A stretch of DNA of 64,000 nt from Pseudomonas sp. QS1027. Lineage in GTDB: Bacteria > Pseudomonadota > Gammaproteobacteria > Pseudomonadales > Pseudomonadaceae. Below are positions 33,789 to 43,536 of the stretch, piece after piece; position 1 is the first letter of the stretch, and each line of letters starts with the position of its first letter. Position numbers and translations under genes: made by a program. The stretch spans positions 496,001 through 560,000 of the forward strand of contig NZ_PHSU01000003.1 of assembly GCF_002814235.1 (NCBI RefSeq). Direction: 5' to 3'. The notes beneath the pieces were generated by a model. It ran no database searches. It saw only the letters and a list, made by a program, of their open reading frames with translations, and was not told the DNA's origin.

Positions 33789-36700
33789 ATGGACATGGAC
33801 GATCAAGGGTATTTCCGCATGTTGAAAGAGTCGAATGCCGGCGAGCAACGCTTGATGCCGTCGGAGCCGCGCAGTTTTCGAAGCGAGAGCGTTTTTGCCC
33901 AAAACGCCCCGCGTTATCTGAGACGCAGGGCCGTCGAATGCAACCTGTGGCCTGCCTTGGGCGAAAGCATGAGGTTGAGCGAGTATTACCGCGATGAAAT
34001 AGACGCGGCGCTCGAGCAGTATCAACCCCTGGCGCAATTTGCCGGACCGCGACTGGTCCAGGCCTTGCCGGATGCCCTGGCCGAGATGGAGCAACTGACC
34101 CATCTGTACCTGCAAGGCAATCAGATTTCCCTGACCGCACACAGTTCGGCGTTGCTGACGGTCATGACCGCGCTGGAAACCCTCAACCTCAATGGCAATC
34201 CCCTCCATCAGCTTCCTGATCTGAGTGGCTTGCCGGCCTTGCGACAACTGATGCTGCGCGATACCGGCATCGACCGTTGGCCGAATGGCTTGTTCACGCA
34301 CGTTGCCCTGGAGGCACTGGACTTGCGCGATAGCCGGATCGTGTCGATCCCTCCCCAATTGTTCAATGCGCCTGCTGCGGTCACGCGTTACATCGGCCAG
34401 CAGAGCAATCCCTTGTCCGAAGAAAACCTTCGCCGGTTGGCGGCGCTCAGGCAGAACGCGGGGATCAGCCTGGGTGTGATGCCACTTCCGGTGCGTGGTA
34501 GCGGACAAGAGGAAGAGGATGCCTGGATCGAGTCTTGCGATCCGGCGCAGTTGGCAACTACGGCGTGCCAGGCGCGACTGGCCGGACAGCGGCTGAAATG
34601 GCAGCGCTTGCGTGCCGAGCCGATGGCCGAGGGCTTTTTTCTACTGTTCTGGCGTCTGCACCTGTGGTCGCGGGAGCAGACCCCGTGGACGCAAGAGGAG
34701 GCGGCTCGACGTGTCTGGTCGATCGTCGATGCCGCCACCCGTGACACGGTCTTGCATGAAGCACTGTTCAGCTATGCCGATGGACCGCATAGCTGTACCG
34801 AGACTCTGGAGACGCTGGTCGCCACCCTGGAGAAACAGGTCGCGGCGGCGAGCTTTTTAAAAAGGATATTTGAAATGTCAGCTATTCCCAGTTTTGTACC
34901 GTCTGCCCTGGACGAACAAAGCGAAAACGAAGATGTGATCAATGCCCATGCTCCGCCCTGGTTGTTGGCGGCCCGCCCCGAAGATATCGCGCGCCTGCGC
35001 GAACACTTGCGGCGCAGCCTTTTTTTCAAGGAAGAACTGTCCGAGCGGCTCAAGGACTTGAAACCCGTCCGGGAGTTTTGCGGGCCGGTCCTGGAGCATG
35101 CGTTGTTGAGCCGATTCGGCCCGGGCCTGAATATCTACCGGGATCAAGTGAAAATTGCCGATCGATGGCCGTCACTGCGCTATCCAATCGAGTCGTCCCA
35201 AGTCTTTCCGATGACCTATACCAGCCGCAGTTTGCTGGAGGCCGCGTTGCAGAACTTCGAAGCGGACGAACGCCGCCCCCCCAAATCCCATATAAGCCTG
35301 AGCGGTGACCCGAAGCGGGTGCCAAAAGTCCGTCTGGAGGATTTCGTCGAACTGGTGCGCCAGCTCGATCTGGGCCGGCTCTATCAGAATCACCTGTGCC
35401 AGGCTTTTCATCTCCCGGCAACAGAGGGGGAGGCGGCGGATGACAACGAATTTCGGATTGAGTCCGCGATCGTCCAGCAAAAGAAAGCCGATATGTTGGT
35501 GGATGCCTATATCGCCTACATGAAAAAGGACATCGATCAGCTTGCCCATCAACAGGTCTGCAAGTTGATCGAGTGGAATGTCGCCGTTGCCCCGGATGGT
35601 TCATGGATGATGGCCAATGGGTTGACGGTGCTGGGTGTTTCGTTATCGGGTATTTGCCTGTTCACGCTGCAGAATGTGCCAGCGAGCGAAACGGCTGCGA
35701 TGAAAAATCGGCTACTGGTGCATATTCCCAATGATCCGTTCACCCGCTTCAAACTCTATGCCTCGCTCGCGGCGTTCCACGCCGAACTGCGCAGCCGTCT
35801 TTGGGAGCCGTCGTATGAAGCGTTCTTCTGTGGTTTTGTCAGCCAGCGCGATCTGCCGAGGTTCCTGGCGCAATTGAGGGCGCGCCTGACCCTGGAGACC
35901 CGGGATGCCTTTGACAATGTCACGAAATCGCTGAATCAGGCGGCCGATTTGGCGTTGAAGCCGGAGTCGTTGAGCGGCGAGTTGTGTTTTCACCTCTATC
36001 GACAACAGATCCTGCGGCTCCAGGAGGATGGGCGGGTCGTGGCGGTTCCGACCGAAGATGTCGACCTGGATGCCCGCGAGGCCAGAATCCAGTCCCTGTT
36101 TGGCCTGGGAATGACTTTGCTGAACCTGGCCGCCTTCGCCAACCCCTGGTTGGGTTTGCTGATGATGGGGGTGGCGGTCGGGCAACTGTTGGCGCAAGCC
36201 TATGAGGGTTATGAGGATTGGCAGCGCGGTGAGCGTGACGAGGCGATCTCGCACATGATGTCGGTGGCGGAGGACATTGCGACGATGGTGGCCCTGGGGC
36301 TGGCCGTGCATTGGGGAGGCAAGGCCCTCAAAGGTTTCTTCCAGCGGCATTCGGACTTTTTTGACAGCCTTCTGCCGGTCAAGTCGAGCGATGGTCGCTA
36401 CCGGCTGTGGCAGGCCGATCTGCGCGCCTATCGTCATGATGTCCCCGAGCTTGCGGACAGGGAACTGGACCATCAGGGTTTTTACCTGGGCGACGACGCG
36501 GGTGACGGACATCGTTACCTGGATATCGCTGATGAGCCTTACCGGGCCTACCGGGATGAGTCCGCCGGGGCCTGGCGTCTGCGGCATCCGAGCCGTGAAT
36601 CGGCTTACGAACCCTGGCTTGAGCACAATGGTAGTGGGGCCTGGAGGCTGGCGCACGAATGGCCCTTGCGGTGGCACGACCCGGTTTACCTGCTGCGCCG

Positions 36701-39700
36701 CCTGGGGCCTGATGTACGGTTTTTGAGCGATGAAACCCTCGAACGGATCCTGTCGATTCAGCGACTCGACGAACCGCTGTTGCGTCGGTTGCATATGAAT
36801 AATGCCAAGATCCCGGCTTCCCTGGTCGACACGATACAGCGCTTCAGGTTGGACAATGAATTGGGTTGGCTGCTGGTACCGGCCACTGCGCCGACATCGG
36901 CCGCGGCACGTGTGCTCGACCTGAAGTTGCAGATTCTGCCAAGCCTCAAGGGCTGGCCCCAGAATCGCACGCTCATGTTGCTGGGTGAGGCGGGCAAACC
37001 GCCCAAGGAATACGGGGCGGATCTGACGGAGCAACCGATGCGGCTCATGCTCCAGTCCAAGGATGTCGAGGCGAACGGATTGGCGGTGATCGCGGACAAA
37101 CTGACGCTCCAGGAGCAGCGGATGCTGCTCGGTCCGGGGGCGGATCTCGACCAGGCATCGGCGCTTCTGGAAGGGATGCTGCGCACCCATGTACGCGAAC
37201 AGCGCGGCACGGTGTTCCAGCGTCTCTACAGCTTGTGCTGCGTGACCGATGTCGACTTGCCCGTGAGCGTCAGGCAAGGCTTTGCCGATTTACCGGGCGG
37301 GGTCTTGCGTGAAGTCCTGGGACAGACGGACGACGTGCTGAAAGGGCGCTTGAGCCTTGGCGGGCGTCTGCCCTTGGAGCTGATTGAAAAGGCTAGCGAG
37401 AGCAGGCGTGAGATTCGAGTCAATCACGCACTGGACGGTGGCTTTCTCAAGAAAACGGGCGATCTGGATAGCGCCAGGTTGCAGTTGTCCCTGCTGAAAA
37501 CGATGGGCGGGTGGCCGACGGATGTGCGCTGGGAGATTCGCCAGGAGCGCTTCGACGGACGCCTGTTGTTCAAGATGGGCGATGACTATCTGCCCCGGCG
37601 CCGGGTTCTGGTCAGGACCGAGCAGGGGTATCAGGCCTTTGATGACCAGGGCCTGAGTCTGGGGCCGTTGGCCGACGGGCCAGAGGCCCTGAGCGCGGCC
37701 GTGCTCAGTGGCTTGCGGCTGAGCGAGCGGGAGGCGATGGGGGTCAAGCTGGACGAGGCCGACTTGCTGCACCAGTTGTTGATGTCCAAGATCCTGCAGC
37801 GTCCGCAGGCTGAGCTCGAAGAGACCCTCGGCCTGCCGCCGCGCAAGCCAGGACCGCGCTCGCCGACATGGCGCGACAGCGATATTGGCGGTTGCCTGCG
37901 TGTCAGGCGCGGCATTGTCCATGGGTCGCGACGCGGATTACGCCGGTTGACCCGACTGTATCCAGACCTCTGCGAGGCGGAGGCGCGTAACCTCTTTTTT
38001 TCTTTTGGCGACGATCCGCTTGAGGTCAGAGCTCGGCTCCAGGCGCTCGAAGAGGAGCTCCGGCAACTGCGCTCGACGCTGGCCGATTGGCGCGGAGAGC
38101 AGGCGGTAAGGGCGCATGCCTGGCTGGGAGGCATGGCCGAGAGCCGTGAGCAGGCGGCCGAGATCATCGAGCGTTGCTGGCGACGGCAAACACCCACTAC
38201 CTACAACGAAAATGGCGCGGTCATCGGTCACAGCCTGAGCCTGGCGGGCTTGCGCGTCGACAGCCTGCCGAGTTTGCCCGCCGGTATCAGTTTTGATCAT
38301 GTCACCGAGCTTTCATTGAAGAACATGAGAATCAGTCGGATCCCCGAAGGTTTTCTCGAGCGTTTTCCCAATCTGCGCCGGCTGGAGTTGAACAACAATC
38401 GGCTGGAGTTCCTGCCGAATGCGATTGCCGATATGAGCCTGCTCAGGGAGCTTTATCTGCAGGACAATCAGATCACCCTGACGCCGAACGCCGTCGGTGT
38501 GCTGTCGGGTTTGCACGACCTTGAAACCCTGAACCTGAATGGCAACTTCGATGTCAGCTTGCTGGATGTCGGCCAGATGCCGCGCTTGCGCCGCCTGCAT
38601 CTGCGCGGGACAGGTATCGACGGTTTGCCTGTGGGCCTGTTGACACGGGTTCGCCTGTACGAAGCGGATCTGCGCGACAACCGGATCCAGGGTGTGCCGA
38701 ACGCGATCTACACGGCACCTTCGCCGATCAATCGGCGGATCATCCTGCGTAACAACCCCTTGTCGGAGTATCACCAGAACCTGTTGGCGGCCTATCGGGC
38801 GCGCACCGGCATTACCTTCGGCATTCCTGATACCGAGTTGGCGTTGGATGACTACAGTGCGCGTCAGCGTTGGCTGGCGGATATCGAGGACGGCGAGCGC
38901 CGTGACAGCTTGCGCGACCTGTGGCATGACTTGCGGCAAGAGGAGGGCTCCGAGGAACTGTTCGCGTTGTTGGGACGCCTGGGCGGCAGCGCCGAATATC
39001 AGAAGACTCGCGCCGACCTGACGCGACGTGTCTGGGAGGTGTTGGCGGAAGCCGCCGAGAGCACCACGTTGCGTCGTGAACTGTTCGACCTGGCGGCCGA
39101 TCCGTTGACCTGTGTGGACAGTGCCGCCCGCAACTTCAGTCACCTGGAAGTCCGGATGCTGCTGGCCCGGGCCCGGCTCCTGGCGGTCAAGAGCAATGAG
39201 CCGACGGAGTTACTGAAGCTGGCGCGTGGCCTGTTTCGCCTGGAGCGTATCGATGAGATTGCCCGGGAGCATGTCAAGGCGCTGTACGAACGCCCCGAAC
39301 GGCCTTCAGCCAGTGTGGTGGATGAGATCGAAGTGAATCTGGCCTATCGGGTCGGCCTTGGGCGCTCACTGTATCTGCCCGGGCAGCCGAAGGAGATGTT
39401 CTTCAGATCCATTGCCGATGTCAGCGAGGAGCAGATCCTGGACGCCCGCAGTCGCGTACGGCAGGCTGAGGGGACAGCGGCCATGAAGACCTTTATTGCT
39501 TCGCGGGATTTCTGGATCGACTACCTGAGGAAGAAGTACCCACGGGACTTCGCCCTCTTCAACAAGCCGTTTCATGAGCAGGAGCAACAACTGCTGACCC
39601 AGTCCCCGGAGATGCTCAGCGACAGGTATGCCCGGCGTTTGTCGACGTTGATGGAGACCCGTCTCGCCGAGGAGCAAGACTTTCTTGAAGCGCTGACCCA

Positions 39701-39734
39701 GTACGAACTGGATGAGCATCCCGCCCCGCTCTGA
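33789..39734 (+). CDS. Giant LRR / NEL-type E3 ubiquitin-ligase toxin with a truncated tandem copy at its N-terminus
   Basis: NEL ligases ubiquitinate host proteins after secretion. The 1,981-residue frame starts at ATG 33789 (TTG 33753 also possible). The canonical unit begins near 34875: N-module (HAPPWL... CGPVLEHAL), a dermonecrotic-toxin-like middle with hydrophobic segments at 36109-36195, an LRR block at about 38290-38720, then NEL. The Cys codon is 39111-39113, in CVD (CxD motif). Upstream, 33900-34870 repeats the ends of this plan: a similar N-module, LRRs (34087-34440) and the start of NEL, with Cys at 34794-34796 in CTE. It stops just after that Cys. AAGGA before ATG 34875 suggests a separate 1,619-residue gene. 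Secretion route unknown. Confidence 0.85.
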   Translation: MDMDDQGYFRMLKESNAGEQRLMPSEPRSFRSESVFAQNAPRYLRRRAVECNLWPALGESMRLSEYYRDEIDAALEQYQPLAQFAGPRLVQALPDALAEMEQLTHLYLQGNQISLTAHSSALLTVMTALETLNLNGNPLHQLPDLSGLPALRQLMLRDTGIDRWPNGLFTHVALEALDLRDSRIVSIPPQLFNAPAAVTRYIGQQSNPLSEENLRRLAALRQNAGISLGVMPLPVRGSGQEEEDAWIESCDPAQLATTACQARLAGQRLKWQRLRAEPMAEGFFLLFWRLHLWSREQTPWTQEEAARRVWSIVDAATRDTVLHEALFSYADGPHSCTETLETLVATLEKQVAAASFLKRIFEMSAIPSFVPSALDEQSENEDVINAHAPPWLLAARPEDIARLREHLRRSLFFKEELSERLKDLKPVREFCGPVLEHALLSRFGPGLNIYRDQVKIADRWPSLRYPIESSQVFPMTYTSRSLLEAALQNFEADERRPPKSHISLSGDPKRVPKVRLEDFVELVRQLDLGRLYQNHLCQAFHLPATEGEAADDNEFRIESAIVQQKKADMLVDAYIAYMKKDIDQLAHQQVCKLIEWNVAVAPDGSWMMANGLTVLGVSLSGICLFTLQNVPASETAAMKNRLLVHIPNDPFTRFKLYASLAAFHAELRSRLWEPSYEAFFCGFVSQRDLPRFLAQLRARLTLETRDAFDNVTKSLNQAADLALKPESLSGELCFHLYRQQILRLQEDGRVVAVPTEDVDLDAREARIQSLFGLGMTLLNLAAFANPWLGLLMMGVAVGQLLAQAYEGYEDWQRGERDEAISHMMSVAEDIATMVALGLAVHWGGKALKGFFQRHSDFFDSLLPVKSSDGRYRLWQADLRAYRHDVPELADRELDHQGFYLGDDAGDGHRYLDIADEPYRAYRDESAGAWRLRHPSRESAYEPWLEHNGSGAWRLAHEWPLRWHDPVYLLRRLGPDVRFLSDETLERILSIQRLDEPLLRRLHMNNAKIPASLVDTIQRFRLDNELGWLLVPATAPTSAAARVLDLKLQILPSLKGWPQNRTLMLLGEAGKPPKEYGADLTEQPMRLMLQSKDVEANGLAVIADKLTLQEQRMLLGPGADLDQASALLEGMLRTHVREQRGTVFQRLYSLCCVTDVDLPVSVRQGFADLPGGVLREVLGQTDDVLKGRLSLGGRLPLELIEKASESRREIRVNHALDGGFLKKTGDLDSARLQLSLLKTMGGWPTDVRWEIRQERFDGRLLFKMGDDYLPRRRVLVRTEQGYQAFDDQGLSLGPLADGPEALSAAVLSGLRLSEREAMGVKLDEADLLHQLLMSKILQRPQAELEETLGLPPRKPGPRSPTWRDSDIGGCLRVRRGIVHGSRRGLRRLTRLYPDLCEAEARNLFFSFGDDPLEVRARLQALEEELRQLRSTLADWRGEQAVRAHAWLGGMAESREQAAEIIERCWRRQTPTTYNENGAVIGHSLSLAGLRVDSLPSLPAGISFDHVTELSLKNMRISRIPEGFLERFPNLRRLELNNNRLEFLPNAIADMSLLRELYLQDNQITLTPNAVGVLSGLHDLETLNLNGNFDVSLLDVGQMPRLRRLHLRGTGIDGLPVGLLTRVRLYEADLRDNRIQGVPNAIYTAPSPINRRIILRNNPLSEYHQNLLAAYRARTGITFGIPDTELALDDYSARQRWLADIEDGERRDSLRDLWHDLRQEEGSEELFALLGRLGGSAEYQKTRADLTRRVWEVLAEAAESTTLRRELFDLAADPLTCVDSAARNFSHLEVRMLLARARLLAVKSNEPTELLKLARGLFRLERIDEIAREHVKALYERPERPSASVVDEIEVNLAYRVGLGRSLYLPGQPKEMFFRSIADVSEEQILDARSRVRQAEGTAAMKTFIASRDFWIDYLRKKYPRDFALFNKPFHEQEQQLLTQSPEMLSDRYARRLSTLMETRLAEEQDFLEALTQYELDEHPAPL
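34862..34877 (+). promoter_or_regulatory. Internal ribosome-binding site and alternative start in the NEL gene
   Basis: AAGGA (34862-34866), an 8-base spacer and ATG 34875 form a textbook translation start inside the long frame. The canonical N-terminal module of the toxin begins just after this ATG. The site follows a TTTTTAAAAA tract at 34854-34863. Confidence 0.6.
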
Positions 39735-39754
39735 TGTCTGGTCGGGGCGCCGGT

Positions 39755-41767
39755 TCAGGTGTTCGCCCGGGATTTGCCCGTGCCGCGAATCAAGGCGCGC
39801 AAGGCGAAGCGATTCGGATGACAGGCCTCGGCAATACTGCGGGGCAGCGGCAGCGGTTCGTCCTCCAGCCACGCCGCCAGCAGCTCACCCGAGAGCGGTG
39901 CGCTGATCAGGCCACGGGAGCCGTGGCCGCTGTTGATATACAGGCCTTCGAGCCAGGGGCAGGGGACCTGTGGGACCTGCCGGGCATCCCGGGCGAGGAT
40001 GCCGTAGGCCTCGGCGAACGACTGCGGGTCCGCCAGCGGCCCGACGATCGGCAGGTAGTCGGCGCTGGTGCAGCGAAAGGCGGCCCGCCCTTGCAGTTGC
40101 TCGGGGGCCTGTTCGCCGACATTCAGACGTGCGACCAAGTCGGGCGAGATGTCCTGTAGCAAGGCCAGGTTGCCGATGTGCTCCGCCGTGGTGGGCGTCA
40201 GGTCCTCGCTCTTGAAATCGAAGCTGGCCCCCAGGGTATGTTCACCGAGGCGTGCCGGCGCGACATACCCTTCGGCGCAGACCACGGTGTTCAAGGCGGC
40301 GCTGGCGGCGGTTTGCGCCAGGCGGGTGATCTGCCCGCGAATGCGCTTGAGTGGCAACGCCGCGCTGGCGGCGAAGCGTTTCACTTCGGCGGCCCCGGCG
40401 AGGATCACCACCGGGGCGCTACCCAGCAAGGTGTCGGCGTCCCACGCCTGCCATTGACCGTCGACCTTGCGCAGTTCGACGGCGTCGCTATGGGGACGCA
40501 CTTCAATATTCGGGTGTTTGGCTTGCCATTGGCACAAGGTTGGCGGATGAACCCAGCCGCCTTCCGGAAAGAACAGTCCGCCGTGCTCAAGGGACACGCC
40601 GGCGCGGGCCTGGGCCTGGGCTTGATCGAGGACCTGGAGCAAGTCGGGACTGAAGGCGGCGGCCAACTGGGCCTGGCGCTCGGTCTCTTTCTCGTCGAAG
40701 GCCAGTTGCAGGACACCGCAGTCGTCCCAGTCGAGGCCTTTGTGCAACTGTTCGAGCAGGCGACGGGTATGCCCGAAACCGCTGAGGATCAATTGTGACA
40801 ACGCGGTGCCATGGGCCGACAGCTTGAGATAGAGGACGCCTTGCGGGTTGCCCGAGGCTTCCCGGGCCAGGGCGTCGTGGCGCTCCAGCAGGCAGACCTG
40901 CCAGCCACGGGCAGCGAGGCTCGCCGCGCTGGCGCAACCGGCCAGGCCGCCGCCGATCACCAGGGCCTTGCGTTCACCACCGGGCGGTCGTGGGCGCGCG
41001 AACCAGGGCTTGGTCGGAGGCGGCTCGGCGATGTCCGCGGGCCAGCCGATAAATTCGCCCCGGAGGATTTCCCATTTATGGCCGATACCCGGCGTCCGGC
41101 GCATCTTGAAACCTGCGGCATTCAACGAGCGTCGAACCCAGCCGGTGCTGGTGAAGGTACTCAGGGTCGCACCGGGGGCCGCCAGTCGCGCCAGTTCGGC
41201 GAACAGCTCGGGCGTCCACATCTCGGGGTTCCTGGCCGGGGCAAAACCGTCGAGGAACCAGGCATCGATCCGCGCATCCAGTTGCGGCAACTGCTCCAGG
41301 ACATCGCCGACCAACAGCGTCAGGGTCACCCGGCCATTGTCCAGCAGCAGGCGCTGGAAGCCCTGGTGAATGGCGACATACTGCCCGAGCAATTGCGCGC
41401 TGAACGTCGCCAGTTCCGGCCAGAGGGCGAGGGCGCGCTGCAGGTCGGCACGGCTCAGCGGGTACTTTTCCACGCTGACGAAATGCAGTCGGGCGCCCGC
41501 TACCGCGCAGGTATCGAACAACTGCCAGGCACAGAGGAAATTCAGCCCGGTGCCGAAGCCGGTTTCGCCGATCACCAGCCGCTCGTTCGGCCCCAGGGCT
41601 GTAAAACGCTCTTTCAGGCGATTTTGCTCGATAAAGACGTAGCGGGTTTCGTCCAGGCCCGACTGGTCGGAGAAATACACGTCATCGAAGACCCGCGAGT
41701 GCGGGCGACCCTGGTCGTCCCAGTCGATCTGGGCGTGGCTGGGAGGAGTGGGCGGTACGCAGGTCAT
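39755..41767 (-). CDS. mnmC: Bifunctional tRNA modification enzyme MnmC
   Basis: MnmC finishes 5-methylaminomethyl-2-thiouridine at the wobble position of certain tRNAs. The start at 41767 (MTCVPPTPPSHAQIDWDDQGRPHS) gives 670 residues. The N-terminal part is the SAM-dependent methyltransferase (IGETGFGTGLNFL; WFLDGFAPARNPEMW). The C-terminal part is the FAD oxidase (ALVIGGGLAGCASAASLAARGW; GSRGLISAPLSGELLAAWL). It is convergent with the toxin gene and divergent from pap. Confidence 0.95.
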   Translation of the reverse strand: MTCVPPTPPSHAQIDWDDQGRPHSRVFDDVYFSDQSGLDETRYVFIEQNRLKERFTALGPNERLVIGETGFGTGLNFLCAWQLFDTCAVAGARLHFVSVEKYPLSRADLQRALALWPELATFSAQLLGQYVAIHQGFQRLLLDNGRVTLTLLVGDVLEQLPQLDARIDAWFLDGFAPARNPEMWTPELFAELARLAAPGATLSTFTSTGWVRRSLNAAGFKMRRTPGIGHKWEILRGEFIGWPADIAEPPPTKPWFARPRPPGGERKALVIGGGLAGCASAASLAARGWQVCLLERHDALAREASGNPQGVLYLKLSAHGTALSQLILSGFGHTRRLLEQLHKGLDWDDCGVLQLAFDEKETERQAQLAAAFSPDLLQVLDQAQAQARAGVSLEHGGLFFPEGGWVHPPTLCQWQAKHPNIEVRPHSDAVELRKVDGQWQAWDADTLLGSAPVVILAGAAEVKRFAASAALPLKRIRGQITRLAQTAASAALNTVVCAEGYVAPARLGEHTLGASFDFKSEDLTPTTAEHIGNLALLQDISPDLVARLNVGEQAPEQLQGRAAFRCTSADYLPIVGPLADPQSFAEAYGILARDARQVPQVPCPWLEGLYINSGHGSRGLISAPLSGELLAAWLEDEPLPLPRSIAEACHPNRFALRALIRGTGKSRANT

Positions 41768-41907
41768 GGGGCAACTCGACGGCAACAAGGCGGCTATTCT
41801 AGCCCATTGCCGGGCGCCGGATTGATCCACGGCAAGGCCTGGGGATTTCCCGCCACACCGCGTGGTCCGATCCGTTAGTCTTGCTCTATCTTGGAAGGGA
41901 GTCGCCC

Positions 41908-43428
41908 ATGTTTGAATCCGCCGAAATCGGTCACGCCATCGACAAAGAAACTTACGACGCCGAAGTTCCGGCCTTGCGTGAAGCCTTGCTCGAGGCGCAG
42001 TTCGAGCTCCAGCAGCAAAAGCGCTTTCCGGTCATTGTGCTGATCAACGGCATTGAAGGGGCGGGCAAGGGCGAGACGGTCAAGTTGCTCAACGAATGGA
42101 TGGACCCGCGCCTGATCGAGGTCCGTACCTTCGACCAGCAGACCGATGAAGAACTGGCCCGGCCACCGGCCTGGCGCTACTGGCGGCAATTGCCGGCCAA
42201 GGGTCGCATGGGGGTGTTCTTCGGCAATTGGTACAGCCAGATGTTGCAGGGGCGGGTGAACGGGGAATTCAAGGACGCGGTGCTGGACCAGGCGATCAAT
42301 GGCGCCGAGCGCCTGGAGCGCATGCTCTGCGACGAAGGTGCGTTGATCTTCAAGTTCTGGTTCCACCTGTCCAAGAAGCAGATGAAGGCCCGCCTCAAAT
42401 CACTCCAGGATGATCCCTTGCACAGCTGGCGCATCAGCCCGCTGGACTGGCAGCAATCGGAGACTTATGACCAGTTCGTGCATTTCGGCGAGCGGGTGCT
42501 GCGGCGCACCAGCAACGACTATGCGCCCTGGCATGTGATCGAAGGGGTCGATCCGCATTATCGCAGCCTGACCGTGGGCAAGATCCTGCTCGAAGGCTTG
42601 CAGACGGCCCTCAAGACCAAGGACGCCAAGCCGCGCCCGACCAATGCCGCGCCCCTGCTTTCCGGGGTGGACGAACTCAGTCTGCTGGACAGCCTGGACC
42701 TGAGCCAGCACCTGGACAAGGACGACTACGAAGAACAACTGATTACCGAGCAGGCACGCCTGGCCGGTCTGCTGCGGGACAAACGCATGCGCCGGCACGC
42801 GCTGGTGGCGGTGTTCGAAGGCAATGACGCGGCGGGCAAGGGCGGGGCGATTCGCCGGGTCGCGGCGGCGCTCGATCCGCGGCAATACCGCATCGTTCCC
42901 GTCGCCGCGCCGACCGAGGACGAACGCGCCCAGCCTTACCTCTGGCGGTTCTGGCGGCAGATCCCGGCGCGCGGCAAGTTCACCGTGTTTGACCGCTCCT
43001 GGTATGGCCGGGTGCTGGTGGAGCGGATCGAAGGCTTCTGCAGCCAGGCCGACTGGATGCGCGCCTACAGTGAAATCAACGATTTCGAGGAGCAGTTGAG
43101 CGAGGCCGGGGTGATCGTGGTGAAGTTCTGGCTGGCCATCGACAAGCAGACCCAGTTGGAACGTTTCCAGGCCCGCGAAGAGATTCCGTTCAAGCGCTTC
43201 AAGATCACCGAAGACGATTGGCGCAACCGCGAGAAGTGGGACCTGTACCGCGACGCCGTCGGCGATATGGTCGATCGTACCAGCACCGAAGTGGCGCCCT
43301 GGACGCTGGTGGAGGCTAACGACAAGCGTTGGGCCCGGGTCAAGGTGCTGCGCACGATCAACCGGGCGATCGAGGATGCCTTCGAAAAACGCGACAAGCA
43401 CGACAAGAAGAAGGGCAAGTCGAAGTAG
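41908..43428 (+). CDS. pap: Polyphosphate:AMP phosphotransferase (two PPK2 domains)
   Basis: PAP transfers phosphate from polyphosphate to AMP, making ADP. The start ATG 41908 (MFESAEIGHAIDKETY) gives 506 residues; GGAAGGGAG lies upstream. Two tandem PPK2 domains each have a Walker A loop, NGIEGAGKGETVK near residue 50 and EGNDAAGKGGAIRR near residue 310. GNWYSQML and DRSWYGRVLVERIEGF fill the lid and Walker B regions. The tail is Lys-rich. Confidence 0.94.
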   Translation: MFESAEIGHAIDKETYDAEVPALREALLEAQFELQQQKRFPVIVLINGIEGAGKGETVKLLNEWMDPRLIEVRTFDQQTDEELARPPAWRYWRQLPAKGRMGVFFGNWYSQMLQGRVNGEFKDAVLDQAINGAERLERMLCDEGALIFKFWFHLSKKQMKARLKSLQDDPLHSWRISPLDWQQSETYDQFVHFGERVLRRTSNDYAPWHVIEGVDPHYRSLTVGKILLEGLQTALKTKDAKPRPTNAAPLLSGVDELSLLDSLDLSQHLDKDDYEEQLITEQARLAGLLRDKRMRRHALVAVFEGNDAAGKGGAIRRVAAALDPRQYRIVPVAAPTEDERAQPYLWRFWRQIPARGKFTVFDRSWYGRVLVERIEGFCSQADWMRAYSEINDFEEQLSEAGVIVVKFWLAIDKQTQLERFQAREEIPFKRFKITEDDWRNREKWDLYRDAVGDMVDRTSTEVAPWTLVEANDKRWARVKVLRTINRAIEDAFEKRDKHDKKKGKSK

Positions 43429-43536
43429 GACGATGGCTGCGCATACGCCGGGTGAATGATTGTCGCGATCGGGAATCGGGTGGGCTTATGCTCGCTCGAT
43501 CCTTCCAACCGACAACAACAATCCATGAGGTGGGCC

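Noticed and set aside
35712..37277. 521-codon minus-strand frame inside the NEL gene
   Set aside because: The plus frame continues with sensible toxin-domain sequence; the minus product is an Arg/Gln/His-rich shadow.
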